A stretch of DNA of 20,949 nucleotides from Pseudomonadota bacterium (GTDB taxonomy: Bacteria > Pseudomonadota > Alphaproteobacteria > Sphingomonadales > Sphingomonadaceae). Below are positions 7,990 through 16,802 of the stretch, piece by piece; the first letter of the stretch is position 1, and each line of letters opens with the position of its first letter. Below the pieces are notes generated by a model, which made no database searches, had not been told where the DNA came from, and was given only the letters and a program-made list of their open reading frames with translations. Position numbers and translations under genes: made by a program. The stretch covers positions 1 to 20,949 of the forward strand of contig JAEZCZ010000006.1 in NCBI GenBank assembly GCA_023433305.1. The letters run 5' to 3'.

Positions 7990-8364
7990 ATGCTCGCCTT
8001 TACCGACCCGCGCGAGGCCTATCGCCGCAGCGAGATCGACGCCCGCGTCGAAGGCGGCGCGGATCCGGCCGACCTGGTGCGCCTGTGCTACGAGCAGGCG
8101 ATCGGCGGCCTTGGGCTCGCGATCATCGCGCACGAGCGCAAGGATCCCGCCGCGCGGAGCAAGGCGCTGACACGCGCGCTGTCGTCCGTCACCGCGCTCG
8201 ACATGGGGGTCGATCGCTCAGCCCCGCTCGCCGACGCGCTGCTGCAGCTGTACAGCGCCGCGAAGAAGGCGATCCTCGACAGCGTCGTGGCGTTCGACAG
8301 CGAGATGCTGGGCCAGGTGCGCCAGGACTTCGTGGATATCGCCAAGGCGATGGAGAACCGCTGA
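7990..8364 (+). CDS. fliS: Flagellar export chaperone FliS
   Basis: This 124-residue, all-helical protein matches FliS, the cytosolic chaperone that holds flagellin unfolded before export. Visible family features are an early aromatic/polar helix (DPREAYRRSEIDARV), then DPADLVRLCYEQAIGGLGLA corresponding to the usual xLVxMLYDGAL pattern. A helix with SVTALDMGVDRSAPLADALL (family pattern LxxSLDxExGGxIAxNL) and a Tyr-containing helix (LQLYSAAKKAILDS) follow. It sits directly after fliD, as in most bacteria. It is the last gene of the plus-strand flagellar operon; the next gene converges on it. The residues corresponding to the usual Gly-Gly before the third helix are replaced (VDRSAPLA), which is a mild divergence. 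Confidence 0.88.
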   Translation: MLAFTDPREAYRRSEIDARVEGGADPADLVRLCYEQAIGGLGLAIIAHERKDPAARSKALTRALSSVTALDMGVDRSAPLADALLQLYSAAKKAILDSVVAFDSEMLGQVRQDFVDIAKAMENR

Positions 8365-8395
8365 CCCGGGCGTGCCCCCCGGAGGCGGCGACGCG

Positions 8396-9526
8396 TCAGG
8401 CTATCTCGACCTTGTTGCGCCCGGTTTCCTTCGCCCGGTAGAGCGCGCCGTCGGCCGCCTTCAGTGCCTCGCGCGGATCGGGGTGCGCGAACACGTCGGC
8501 GAGCCCCGCCGAGAAGGTGATCTGCCCGAAGGGTTCGTCGTTCTCGCGGTTGAAGAGCCGGCGCCCCGCGAGGTCCTCACGCGCCGCATCGAGCCGCGCC
8601 TTGGCTTCCGACGGGCTCAGGCCGCGGAACAGCAGCACGAATTCCTCTCCGCCATGGCGCGAGACGTGGCAGTTGTCGTCGGAGCTCTTGGCCAGGATCT
8701 GTGCGATGAGCTTGAGTACCCGGTCGCCCGCGTCGTGGCCGTGGCGGTCGTTGATCCGCTTGAAGTGATCGATGTCGCAGAACGCGACGCAGAGCGCCTC
8801 GTGGCTCGCACCGGCTTCGGCATGCTGCCGCTCGAGCTCGGCCTCGAAGGCACGGCGGTTCGGGAGCCCCGTGAGGTGGTCGCGCTCGGCATCGCGGCGC
8901 GCCTTGTCGAGCCGCCGCCGCAGCGCCTTGGCTTCCTGCTCGCTGCTCTTGAGCTCGGCCTCCGCGACGCGCGTTCGCTCCGCCATTTCCTCGGCGAGCG
9001 CGGCGAGCCGCTGGACCATGTCCCCTTCCTCGGCCTGCTCGCCGAGCTCGCCCAGCTCGACGACATGGCGGTCGAGCGCGGTATTGTACGCGGTGGTCGC
9101 GCTGCGCGCGGCACTGGTGGTGCGGGTGAAGCGCGTCACGCTCTCGTTCAGCTCGTCCATCGCGAGGCGGAGCATGTCGCGCTCGCGCTCCTGGTCGGCG
9201 GAGGCGGCCACCTTGTCGAGCCACGGCTGCTGGATTTTCTCGCCCGCCCGCGTCCGCTCGTCGATGCGCCGCCGCAAGTTGGGCAGCGTGCCCGAGAACG
9301 CATTCCAGGCGATGGTCAGGTTGGCGGGATTCACCGCGAGGTCGTTGGCCAGCAGGAAGGCGGCGATCTCGTCGAGCAGCTCGCGCCGCCCCTCTTGCGC
9401 CAGCCGCGTCACCGAGCCGGTCTCGGGCGCGGATCGAGAGCGCCCGGAAGCGCCGTTCCCGCCAAACCGCAGCCAGCGAAATGCCGGCAAGACGGACGCG
9501 GATGAAGTTGGAGCGCCCTCGGCCAT
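8396..9526 (-). CDS. Diguanylate cyclase with N-terminal helical domain and C-terminal GGDEF
   Basis: This 376-residue cytosolic protein makes the second messenger c-di-GMP from two GTP. The C-terminal 165 residues or so are a GGDEF domain: DHLTGLPNRRAFEAEL at the start, DIDHFKRINDRHGHDAGDRV with the metal-binding Asp, and the active-site GGEEF at residues 292-296 (bases 8639-8653). The RxxD inhibitory I-site expected nine to six residues before the signature is absent (DDNC there), so product inhibition is probably lost. Residues about 45-200 are helical and coiled-coil-like with no recognised sensor domain. I start it at ATG 9526 because AAGGGGAG lies just upstream; a longer frame from 9592 has no such site. 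It converges on the flagellar operon, hinting at control of motility, which is inference. Confidence 0.92.
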   Translation of the reverse strand: MAEGAPTSSASVLPAFRWLRFGGNGASGRSRSAPETGSVTRLAQEGRRELLDEIAAFLLANDLAVNPANLTIAWNAFSGTLPNLRRRIDERTRAGEKIQQPWLDKVAASADQERERDMLRLAMDELNESVTRFTRTTSAARSATTAYNTALDRHVVELGELGEQAEEGDMVQRLAALAEEMAERTRVAEAELKSSEQEAKALRRRLDKARRDAERDHLTGLPNRRAFEAELERQHAEAGASHEALCVAFCDIDHFKRINDRHGHDAGDRVLKLIAQILAKSSDDNCHVSRHGGEEFVLLFRGLSPSEAKARLDAAREDLAGRRLFNRENDEPFGQITFSAGLADVFAHPDPREALKAADGALYRAKETGRNKVEIA

Positions 9527-9621
9527 ACTCCCCTTACGGCGCGGCCCGGCGAAATTTAAGGGCGCGCCCAGATAGTTCCGCGTCGCATCCACACCCTCGC
9601 CGCTGAATCACCGCAATCCGC

Positions 9622-9649
9622 TTGATTTTGACTTTATCAAACGTATGGT
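9622..9649 (+). promoter_or_regulatory. Candidate promoter of the TonB-dependent receptor
   Basis: TTGATT at 9622-9627 and TATGGT at 9644-9649 are separated by 16 bases and could serve as -35 and -10 boxes, about 70 bases before the receptor ATG. The stretch is AT-rich against GC-rich surroundings. The palindrome listed separately lies in the spacer between the two boxes, which is where a repressor would block polymerase. Consensus agreement is moderate, so this is a candidate only. Confidence 0.4.
9627..9641. promoter_or_regulatory. Palindromic operator-like site 1 (TTTGA-N5-TCAAA)
   Basis: The sequence TTTGACTTTATCAAA has 5-base inverted arms around a 5-base centre. Twelve of the 13 central bases are identical to a second site at 12206-12218 in front of the next transcription unit (TTGACTTWATCAA in common). 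It is 76 bases upstream of the TonB receptor start, within a candidate promoter spacer. Arms about one helical turn apart suit a dimeric winged-helix repressor such as MarR. The binding protein is inferred; a MarR-family gene lies at 14923. Confidence 0.6.
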
Positions 9650-9717
9650 TCGCCCGGGCCGATCAGGCCGCCGCCTAGCCGCCAGCAAAGGTAGCGGGCA
9701 ATCTGGGGAGAGACGGA

Positions 9718-12147
<2,430 letters not shown>

Positions 12148-12156
12148 CTTCAGACG

Positions 12157-12189
12157 GAGTCTCGCCCTCGCAGCGACGGGGCTAGGCTC
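12157..12189 (+). terminator. Hairpin after the TonB receptor, probable terminator or attenuator
   Basis: Bases 12157-12167 (GAGTCTCGCCC) can pair with 12179-12189 (GGGCTAGGCTC) over 11 positions with one mismatch and one G-U pair. It begins ten bases after the receptor stop. Only a weak T run follows, so it would need Rho or would only weaken read-through. It separates the receptor from the palindrome-bearing leader of the next unit. Confidence 0.4.
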
Positions 12190-12205
12190 TTGAACACATT
12201 AGTTA

Positions 12206-12218
12206 TTGACTTAATCAA
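12206..12218. promoter_or_regulatory. Palindromic operator-like site 2 (TTGA-N5-TCAA)
   Basis: TTGACTTAATCAA is a near-exact copy of the site in front of the TonB receptor (one base differs, within the spacer). It lies in an AT-rich patch about 40 bases before the first secreted-protein gene, so the four-gene run probably has its own regulated start here. No convincing -10/-35 pair could be fixed around it. Confidence 0.6.
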
Positions 12219-12257
12219 ATAGGTCGAGGACACATCGACCAGGATCAAGGAGTGGAT

Positions 12258-13175
12258 GTGCTGGTATCGAGGCTCCTCACGGGCGCTGCCCTGCTCATGC
12301 TGTCGGCCGCAACGCCGCTTGCCGCGCAGGACGCCTATCCGGCCGAAGGCGATCTGCCGGCGCAGCCGCAGGTCAATCGCCCGCTGACGCCGCTGTCGCC
12401 CGAACGGCTCGAGCAGATGGTGCCGAAGCATCCGGGTTATCTCGGGGCGCTCGCGCCGGAGAACATCGCGAAAGCCCGCCCGGCCGCGCCGTTCGATGTG
12501 ACCGGCACCTGGTTCGTCGACCTCTCCAAGGGTTTCGCCGACTACATGTTCGGGCCGCCGTACCCCAAGTTCGGCGCCGAGGGGCGCGAAGCGCTGATCG
12601 AGCAGCCCAAGGCACAGGCGCGCGGCGAGACTTATCGCGACGCGATCGGCCAGTGCTACCCGCCGGGGATGCCGATGCTGATGACGCGGGTGTGGCCGCA
12701 TGCGTTCATCCAGCTTCCGACCGCGATCTACGTCATCTCGGGCTTCAACAACTCGGTCCGCACGATCTTCCTCGACGGGCGCGAGCACAGCGATCCGGAT
12801 CTGGTCGTGCCGAGCTACAACGGCGAATCGATCGGCCGCTGGGAAGGCGACACGCTGGTCGTGCACACCACCTACTTCGAGACCGACAACCACTACATCG
12901 ACCTCGGCATCCCGATCTCCGACCAGTTCGAGCTGATCGAGCGCATCCGCCTGGTGAACGGCGGAAAGACGATGGAAGTCGAGTACGAGCTGATTGACCC
13001 GCAGATGTGGGAAGGCGAATGGAAGTCGGTCAAGCGCTACAACCGCGCCGATTACACCGACATCAACGAAGCCAACTGCATCCTGCAGTACAACGCCAAC
13101 CTGCCCGGCACCAACCTCGGCCGCGAGAACGCCGAGGATCGCGGGCAGAGCGATATCGAAGGAGTAAGCGAATGA
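12258..13175 (+). CDS. Secreted protein of unknown function with GRWEGDTLVV motif (paralogue A)
   Basis: This protein has about 305 residues with a cleavable signal peptide (LLMLSAATPLAA, cut about residue 23), so it is predicted to be periplasmic. The mature part has DVTGTWFVDLS near 80, CYPPGMP at 133-139, GRWEGDTLVVHT at 193-204 and SDQFELIERIRL at about 220. It shares this motif order with the gene at 13979 and contains exactly two mature cysteines (C133 and C274), which could form a disulphide. The family is widespread in proteobacteria and acidobacteria, but I know of no assigned function. I start at GTG 12258, five bases after AAGGAG (12247-12252); GTG 12252 would overlap that site. 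A usual His in the motif GHPHSD is replaced by Ile here (PISDQF). Its stop overlaps the next gene. Confidence 0.8.
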   Translation: MLVSRLLTGAALLMLSAATPLAAQDAYPAEGDLPAQPQVNRPLTPLSPERLEQMVPKHPGYLGALAPENIAKARPAAPFDVTGTWFVDLSKGFADYMFGPPYPKFGAEGREALIEQPKAQARGETYRDAIGQCYPPGMPMLMTRVWPHAFIQLPTAIYVISGFNNSVRTIFLDGREHSDPDLVVPSYNGESIGRWEGDTLVVHTTYFETDNHYIDLGIPISDQFELIERIRLVNGGKTMEVEYELIDPQMWEGEWKSVKRYNRADYTDINEANCILQYNANLPGTNLGRENAEDRGQSDIEGVSE

Positions 13176-13582
13176 TCGGGCTACGCACCGCCATCGCCGC
13201 GGGAGGGCTCATGCTGGCCGTCGCCGCGCCCGCGCTGGCGCACCACAGCTTCGCGATGTTCGACCAGCGCAAGGTCATGACGCTCGAAGGGACGGTGCGC
13301 GAATTCCAGTGGACCAATCCCCATTCGTTCATCGAGCTCGACGTGACCACCGGCGGCAAGGTGCAGCGCTGGGCGATCGAGCTCAACAGCCCGAACAACC
13401 TGACCCGGCAGGGCTGGCGGCGCACGTCGCTGAAAGCCGGCGAGAAGATCAGCGTTCGCATCGCCCCGCTGCGCGACGGGCATCCGGGCGGGCTGTTCCT
13501 CGATCTCAGGAAAGCCGACGGGAAAGTGCTCGATTCCGGCCTGCCGAAGGACGGCACGCCCGTCAACGTGCCGCAAGTTTAA
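13172..13582 (+). CDS. DUF6152 family secreted protein (copy 1)
   Basis: This 136-residue protein has a signal peptide predicted to be cut after ALA (residue 23), leaving a mature N terminus of His-His-Ser-Phe. The mature part shows the DUF6152 pattern: HHSFAMFD, TLEGTVREFQWTNPHSFIEL with H51, RWAIELNSPNNLTRQGW at about 70-86, then SLKAGEKISV. It has the look of a small beta-barrel. It starts at ATG 13172 inside the preceding stop, with AAGGAG at 13159-13164. The next gene is a paralogue 11 bases downstream. The family has no established function. The His at the mature N terminus plus the NPH His suggests metal binding, which is inference and is discussed as a finding. Confidence 0.85.
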   Translation: MIGLRTAIAAGGLMLAVAAPALAHHSFAMFDQRKVMTLEGTVREFQWTNPHSFIELDVTTGGKVQRWAIELNSPNNLTRQGWRRTSLKAGEKISVRIAPLRDGHPGGLFLDLRKADGKVLDSGLPKDGTPVNVPQV

Positions 13583-13593
13583 GGGAGACGGCA

Positions 13594-13971
13594 ATGAAAA
13601 CCTTGGCAAAGCTCGTTCTGCCCGCCGCGTTGCTGGCAACGCTACCCGTGCTGCCCTCGCTCGCGCATCACAGCTACTCGATGTTCGACATGAACAAGAC
13701 CGTCGCGCTCGAGGCGACCGTGGTGAAGTTCAAGTGGCAGAACCCGCATGCGTTCATCGAGATCGACGCGGCCGCGCGCGGCGGGCCGGAGCGCTGGGCG
13801 ATCGAGATGACGAGCCCCAACAACCTGGCGCAGGAAGGCTGGAAGCGGACCTCGCTCAAGCCGGGCGACAAGATCACCTTGTGGATCCATCCGCTGCGCA
13901 GCGGCGCCAAGGGTGGCGCCTACGCCGGAGTCCGGCTGCCCGACGGCAAGACGCTCGGCGACGTGAGCTGA
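13594..13971 (+). CDS. DUF6152 family secreted protein (copy 2)
   Basis: This 125-residue paralogue of the gene just upstream has a signal peptide cut after SLA (residue 24), so the mature protein again begins His-His-Ser (HHSYSMFD). The same motif order follows: VVKFKWQNPHAFIEID with H52, RWAIEMTSPNNLAQEGW, and TSLKPGDKITLWIHPLRSG. The spacing from the N-terminal histidine pair to NPH is identical in both copies. An AAGGGAGA site lies 7 bases before ATG 13594. The tandem copies look diverged, at around half identity by eye, so the duplication is not recent. The proteins may form a heteromer or have specialised. Function is unknown. Confidence 0.85.
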   Translation: MKTLAKLVLPAALLATLPVLPSLAHHSYSMFDMNKTVALEATVVKFKWQNPHAFIEIDAAARGGPERWAIEMTSPNNLAQEGWKRTSLKPGDKITLWIHPLRSGAKGGAYAGVRLPDGKTLGDVS

Positions 13972-13978
13972 GCCACCG

Positions 13979-14770
13979 ATGACGATCCGTGCCGTGGCGG
14001 CCGCGCTCCTGCTCTGCGCCGCCCTTCCCGCCAGCGCCCAGCTCGGCGCCGCCCCGCAATCGCCGCCGCCCGAGGGCGTCGCGCCCGATGGCGGCGCGGG
14101 CAACCCCAAGGGCCACTACCACGAACTCGACGCGCTCCCCGACTGGGGCGGCATCTGGTTCGTCGAAGGCGGCGCCTCCCGGCGCGAGGCGCCCGTCGTG
14201 CCCAAGCTCAAGGGCGAGTATCTCGAGCGCTACGAGGCCTGGCGCGCACAGGTCGCGGCCAACGACGGCGTGGTGCCCCGCACCCGCTCCAACTGCAGCC
14301 CCCCGGGCATGCCGCGGATCATGCGGCTCGGCCAGTATCCCTACGAATTCCTGTTCACGCCCGGCCGCGTCACCATCAACCAGGAAGCGTGGATGCAGAC
14401 GCGCACGATCTGGACCGACGGCCGCGCGCACAAGGAAGATCCCGATCCCACCTTCATGGGCGATTCGATCGGCCGCTGGGAAGGCGACACGCTGGTCGTC
14501 GACACGATCGGCATTTCCGACGAGCTCGATCTCGACACCGGCATGCCGCACTCGGACCAGTTCCGCTTGACCGAGCGCATCTACCTCTCGCCCGACGATC
14601 CCAACGTGCTCGTCAACGAGATGCGCATGGAAGATCCGGAAGCGCTCGAGGAGCCGTTCGAGGTCACCGTCCGCTACCGCCGCGATCGCCACGGCGCGCT
14701 GATCGAGTTCCAGTGCGCCGAGAACGATCGCAATCCGATCGATGAAAACGGACAGACGCTGTATCTCTAG
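13979..14770 (+). CDS. Secreted protein of unknown function with GRWEGDTLVV motif (paralogue B)
   Basis: This 263-residue protein has a signal peptide cut after ASA (residue 20). The mature chain repeats the motif order of the gene at 12258: LPDWGGIWFVEGG at about 50-62, CSPPGMPRIM at 106-115, TIWTDGRAH, GRWEGDTLVVDT at 165-176, and GMPHSDQFRLTERIYL. It keeps the His of the family motif that paralogue A lost, and it has two mature cysteines (C106 and C246) at nearly the same separation (140 against 141 residues). It begins 7 bases after the preceding stop, with no strong ribosome site, so translation may be coupled. It is the last gene of the run. No catalytic function can be assigned from sequence. 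Confidence 0.8.
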   Translation: MTIRAVAAALLLCAALPASAQLGAAPQSPPPEGVAPDGGAGNPKGHYHELDALPDWGGIWFVEGGASRREAPVVPKLKGEYLERYEAWRAQVAANDGVVPRTRSNCSPPGMPRIMRLGQYPYEFLFTPGRVTINQEAWMQTRTIWTDGRAHKEDPDPTFMGDSIGRWEGDTLVVDTIGISDELDLDTGMPHSDQFRLTERIYLSPDDPNVLVNEMRMEDPEALEEPFEVTVRYRRDRHGALIEFQCAENDRNPIDENGQTLYL

Positions 14771-14922
14771 CCGAAATGCGTAAGCGGCCGTGACGTGGGT
14801 TGGCACCAGCGCACGGTTCGAATTATGTCTCCATCGCCAAGGCCTTTTCGGTGCACGATGAAAGGGCCGCGCAGCGTTCAGGATAGGCGCCGCGTTCGCC
14901 GGGTGGGGTTCGGAGAAGTGGA

Positions 14923-15441
14923 ATGAGCGGATCGTCGGGGGCGGGTCAGGGGGACGTAAGGCTCCCGCATACTCTGCGGGACTGGAGCACCCCGCTCGCC
15001 GAACTCGTCACGATGCGCCTGATCGGCCTGTTCAGCCTGATGCGCCGCGGAGGCGGCCTCGCCCAACGCCGGCAGTTCGGATTGTCCGAGCTCGACTGGC
15101 GGATCATGACCCAGGTCGGGCAGTTCGCGCCGTTGTCGCTGAGCGAGCTGGCCGATTTCAACCTGCAGGACCGCGGGCAGATGAGCCGCGCCGTGAAGGC
15201 GATGGTCGCCCGGGGGCTGCTGAGCCGCGAGCGCAAGCCCGGCGGGCCGGAGATCGAGATTCGGCTGACCGAGCAGGGCCGCGAACTGTTCGCGCGCATG
15301 GTCGAGCGCGCGATCGAGCGTGACCGTCGACTGACCACCGGGATGAGCGCGGAAGACGTCGCCACGCTGCGGCGACTGACCGACATGATGATCGAGCAAG
15401 CCGAAGCGATCATGGCCGAGGAACTCGCTCATACCGAGTGA
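14923..15441 (+). CDS. MarR-family transcriptional regulator
   Basis: This 172-residue dimeric winged-helix protein has a basic helix-turn-helix at about residues 71-102 (LSLSELADFNLQDRGQMSRA, then VKAMVARGLLSRER). The wing carries GGPEIEIRLTEQGRELF at 107-123, and long helices on either side serve dimerisation. MarR proteins usually repress nearby genes and release DNA on binding small aromatic or oxidised ligands. It follows the secreted-protein run by 152 bases and has GGAGA before ATG 14923. It is the only local regulator and therefore the best candidate for the two TTGACTTWATCAA palindromes. I see no copy of the palindrome in front of this gene itself, so autoregulation by that site is not supported. 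Confidence 0.92.
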   Translation: MSGSSGAGQGDVRLPHTLRDWSTPLAELVTMRLIGLFSLMRRGGGLAQRRQFGLSELDWRIMTQVGQFAPLSLSELADFNLQDRGQMSRAVKAMVARGLLSRERKPGGPEIEIRLTEQGRELFARMVERAIERDRRLTTGMSAEDVATLRRLTDMMIEQAEAIMAEELAHTE

Positions 15442-15444
15442 GGG

Positions 15445-15478
15445 CCCCCGCCAAACGCCTTCGCGGCATCGCCGGGGG
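15445..15478. terminator. Possible bidirectional terminator between convergent genes
   Basis: CCCCCG at 15445-15450 can pair with CGGGGG at 15473-15478 around a 22-base loop, in the 45-base gap between the convergent marR-type gene and the minus-strand membrane protein gene. A short TTT follows on the plus strand after a few bases. The stem is short and the loop is long, so this is tentative. Confidence 0.3.
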
Positions 15479-15486
15479 AAAGCCCT

Positions 15487-15885
15487 TTAGCGCCGCGCGA
15501 TGAGGCGCTCGATCGCACGGTGATGGCTCTCCTCGTCGCCGGCGATGCGCTCGAGCATCGCGCGAAGCGCCACGAGTTCCGCTTCCGACAGGTGCTCGAT
15601 CCCGATGAACTCGTTGCGCGCCTTTCCGCCGGCGCGGATCAATTCGTCGAGCTTCGCCTGGATCGCCGAAGCGTCGCGGTTCTGCGCGCTTTGGATGAGG
15701 AAGACCATCAGGAAGGTGACGATCGTGGTTCCGGTGTTGATCACCAGTTGCCAGGTGTCCGACCAGCCGAACACCGGGCCCGACAATGCCCAGATCACGA
15801 TGACGCCGAAGGCGAGAGAAAATGCGAACGGCTGGCCGGCTATCGCCGCCACCCGCCCCGCGATGTGTTCGAAAATCCGGTTCAT
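15487..15885 (-). CDS. Low-affinity iron permease family membrane protein
   Basis: This 132-residue inner-membrane protein has two helices: about residues 20-39 (FAFSLAFGVIVIWALSGPVF) and 45-66 (TWQLVINTGTTIVTFLMVFL). The family signature NTGTTIVTFLMVFLIQSAQN is followed by RDASAIQAKLDELIRA and an acidic C-terminal helix (IEHLSEAELVALRAM). These match the low-affinity iron permease family named after yeast Fet4. In bacteria the iron role is not well proven. I start at ATG 15885 (MNRIFEHIAG), which fits the usual beginning and has GGAGGA upstream; a frame from 15948 adds 21 basic residues not typical of the family. It has no operon partner. Confidence 0.88.
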   Translation of the reverse strand: MNRIFEHIAGRVAAIAGQPFAFSLAFGVIVIWALSGPVFGWSDTWQLVINTGTTIVTFLMVFLIQSAQNRDASAIQAKLDELIRAGGKARNEFIGIEHLSEAELVALRAMLERIAGDEESHHRAIERLIARR

Positions 15886-16027
15886 GCCGCCCCGCTTCCT
15901 CCTTGGCTTCACGCCAGGATGTTGCCCGCGCCGCGCGGCAAGGGTCAACGCTTCATGCGACGGCCGGCAACGGCATCAACGAGCGCATCGAGGCCTTTGA
16001 ACCTGCCGGGTGTCACTGAGGGCAAGG

Positions 16028-16118
16028 TGGCGGAGCGGGTGGGATTCGAACCCACGATACGGTTTTGCCGTATACACACTTTCCAGGCGTGCGCCTTCGA
16101 CCACTCGGCCACCGCTCC
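16028..16118 (-). tRNA. tRNA-Ser (anticodon GGA)
   Basis: Read on the minus strand, the acceptor stem GGAGCGG (16112-16118) pairs with CCGCTCC (16032-16038). The discriminator G is at 16031 and CCA is genomically encoded at 16028-16030. The anticodon loop CTGGAAA (16080-16086) gives GGA (16082-16084). A long variable arm (TATACGG/CCGTATC-type stem) marks a class II tRNA, and GGTTCGAATCC is the T-loop. This reads serine UCC/UCU codons. Confidence 0.97.
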
Positions 16119-16212
16119 GCATGCCGTGCGGCTCGAAAGCCCGGCAAGGGCGCGCACCTAGCGAGCGGGGGCCGGCTTTACAAGCGCGCGCGCGTGGGCC
16201 TACCCGCGAACG

Positions 16213-16620
16213 ATGACCCGTACGATCGGCCCCGCCCCTTCCGCCGAAGAGATCGAAGCGCTCGCCCGCGCCGCGCTCGCGCGGCTGCCGGCGCAATTCG
16301 TCGAGCATCTCGGCGATGTCGTGCTGCGCGTGGAGGACTTCGCCGATGAGGCGCTGCTCGCCGAGATGGGCATCGAGGACCCGTTCGAGCTGACCGGCGT
16401 CTACGAGGGCCTCCCGCTGCACGAGAAGTCGATCGGCCATTCGGGCACGATGCCCGACCGCATCCGCCTGTTCCGCCAGCCGATCCTCGACGAATGGATC
16501 GCGCGCGGTGACGAGACGCTCGAGCACCTCGTCGCGCACGTGCTGGTGCATGAAGTCGGCCACCACTTCGGCCTCAGCGACGAGACGATGCACGCGCTCG
16601 AGGATGCGGTGGAAGAATGA
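16213..16620 (+). CDS. Small zincin-type metallopeptidase family protein
   Basis: This 135-residue cytosolic protein carries HEVGHHFGLSD at residues 113-123. This is an HExxH zinc site whose two His and Glu would bind and activate zinc, followed by the HFGxSD extension typical of the short bacterial zincin-like family (formerly DUF1025). The helical N terminus has LARLPAQFVEHLGDVVLRVE, and DPFELTGVYEGLPL is also family-typical. Substrates of this family are not established. It starts at ATG 16213, 95 bases from the divergent tRNA-Ser, and no clear ribosome site was seen. It is followed by a palindromic repeat region rather than a partner gene. Confidence 0.9.
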   Translation: MTRTIGPAPSAEEIEALARAALARLPAQFVEHLGDVVLRVEDFADEALLAEMGIEDPFELTGVYEGLPLHEKSIGHSGTMPDRIRLFRQPILDEWIARGDETLEHLVAHVLVHEVGHHFGLSDETMHALEDAVEE

Positions 16621-16634
16621 CCGACTGACCAGAT

Positions 16635-16759
16635 CCTCTCCGGGACGGGGAGGGACCACCCGAAGGGTGGTGGCAGGGGCCCGCCGCAAGCGCTGCGCCA
16701 CGACGCGGGCCCCCTCCGTCAGCCGCTTGCGCGGCTGCCACCTCCCCGTACCGGAAAGG
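16635..16759. repeat. 125-base palindromic intergenic repeat (cruciform-like)
   Basis: The outer arms 16635-16684 and 16705-16759 are complementary over most of their length (CCTCTCCGG against CCGGAAAGG, ACGGGGAGG against CCTCCCCGT, GGGGCCCGC against GCGGGCCCC), with a 20-base centre. Each arm carries its own small hairpin at the matching position: ACCACCCGAAGGGTGGT at 16655-16671 and CAGCCGCTTGCGCGGCTG at 16720-16737. Such GC-rich palindromes between genes are common in sphingomonads. It lies between the metallopeptidase gene and the cyclophilin gene and may end transcription or be a mobile repeat. Confidence 0.8.
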
Positions 16760-16802
16760 ATTTGGCCTTCCCGCTTCGTCAACTCGCTGGCAGACTTCGC
16801 CC

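Noticed and set aside
8365..8395. GC-rich stretch between fliS and the GGDEF gene as a terminator
   Set aside because: Only short, overlapping GGGC/GCCC pairings with tiny loops could be drawn and no T tract follows on either strand.
5340..8441. Plus-strand open frame of 1033 codons across flhB, fliD and fliS
   Set aside because: Arg/Ala-rich without recognisable domains. It lies over three well-supported genes in another frame, so it is a GC-driven artefact.
8372..9505. Plus-strand open frame of 377 codons opposite the GGDEF gene
   Set aside because: The minus strand holds a clear GGDEF domain with GGEEF and a ribosome site, while this frame has no motif.
14841..14868. GGCCTTTT and AAAGGGCC as a hairpin between the secreted-protein run and marR
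   Set aside because: An 8-base-pair stem with a 12-base loop and no T run; too weak to call a terminator and not positioned at the operon stop.
14771..14922. Search for a third TTGACTTWATCAA site in front of the MarR gene
   Set aside because: No match was found; TTCGAATTATG there shares too little with the palindrome to count.
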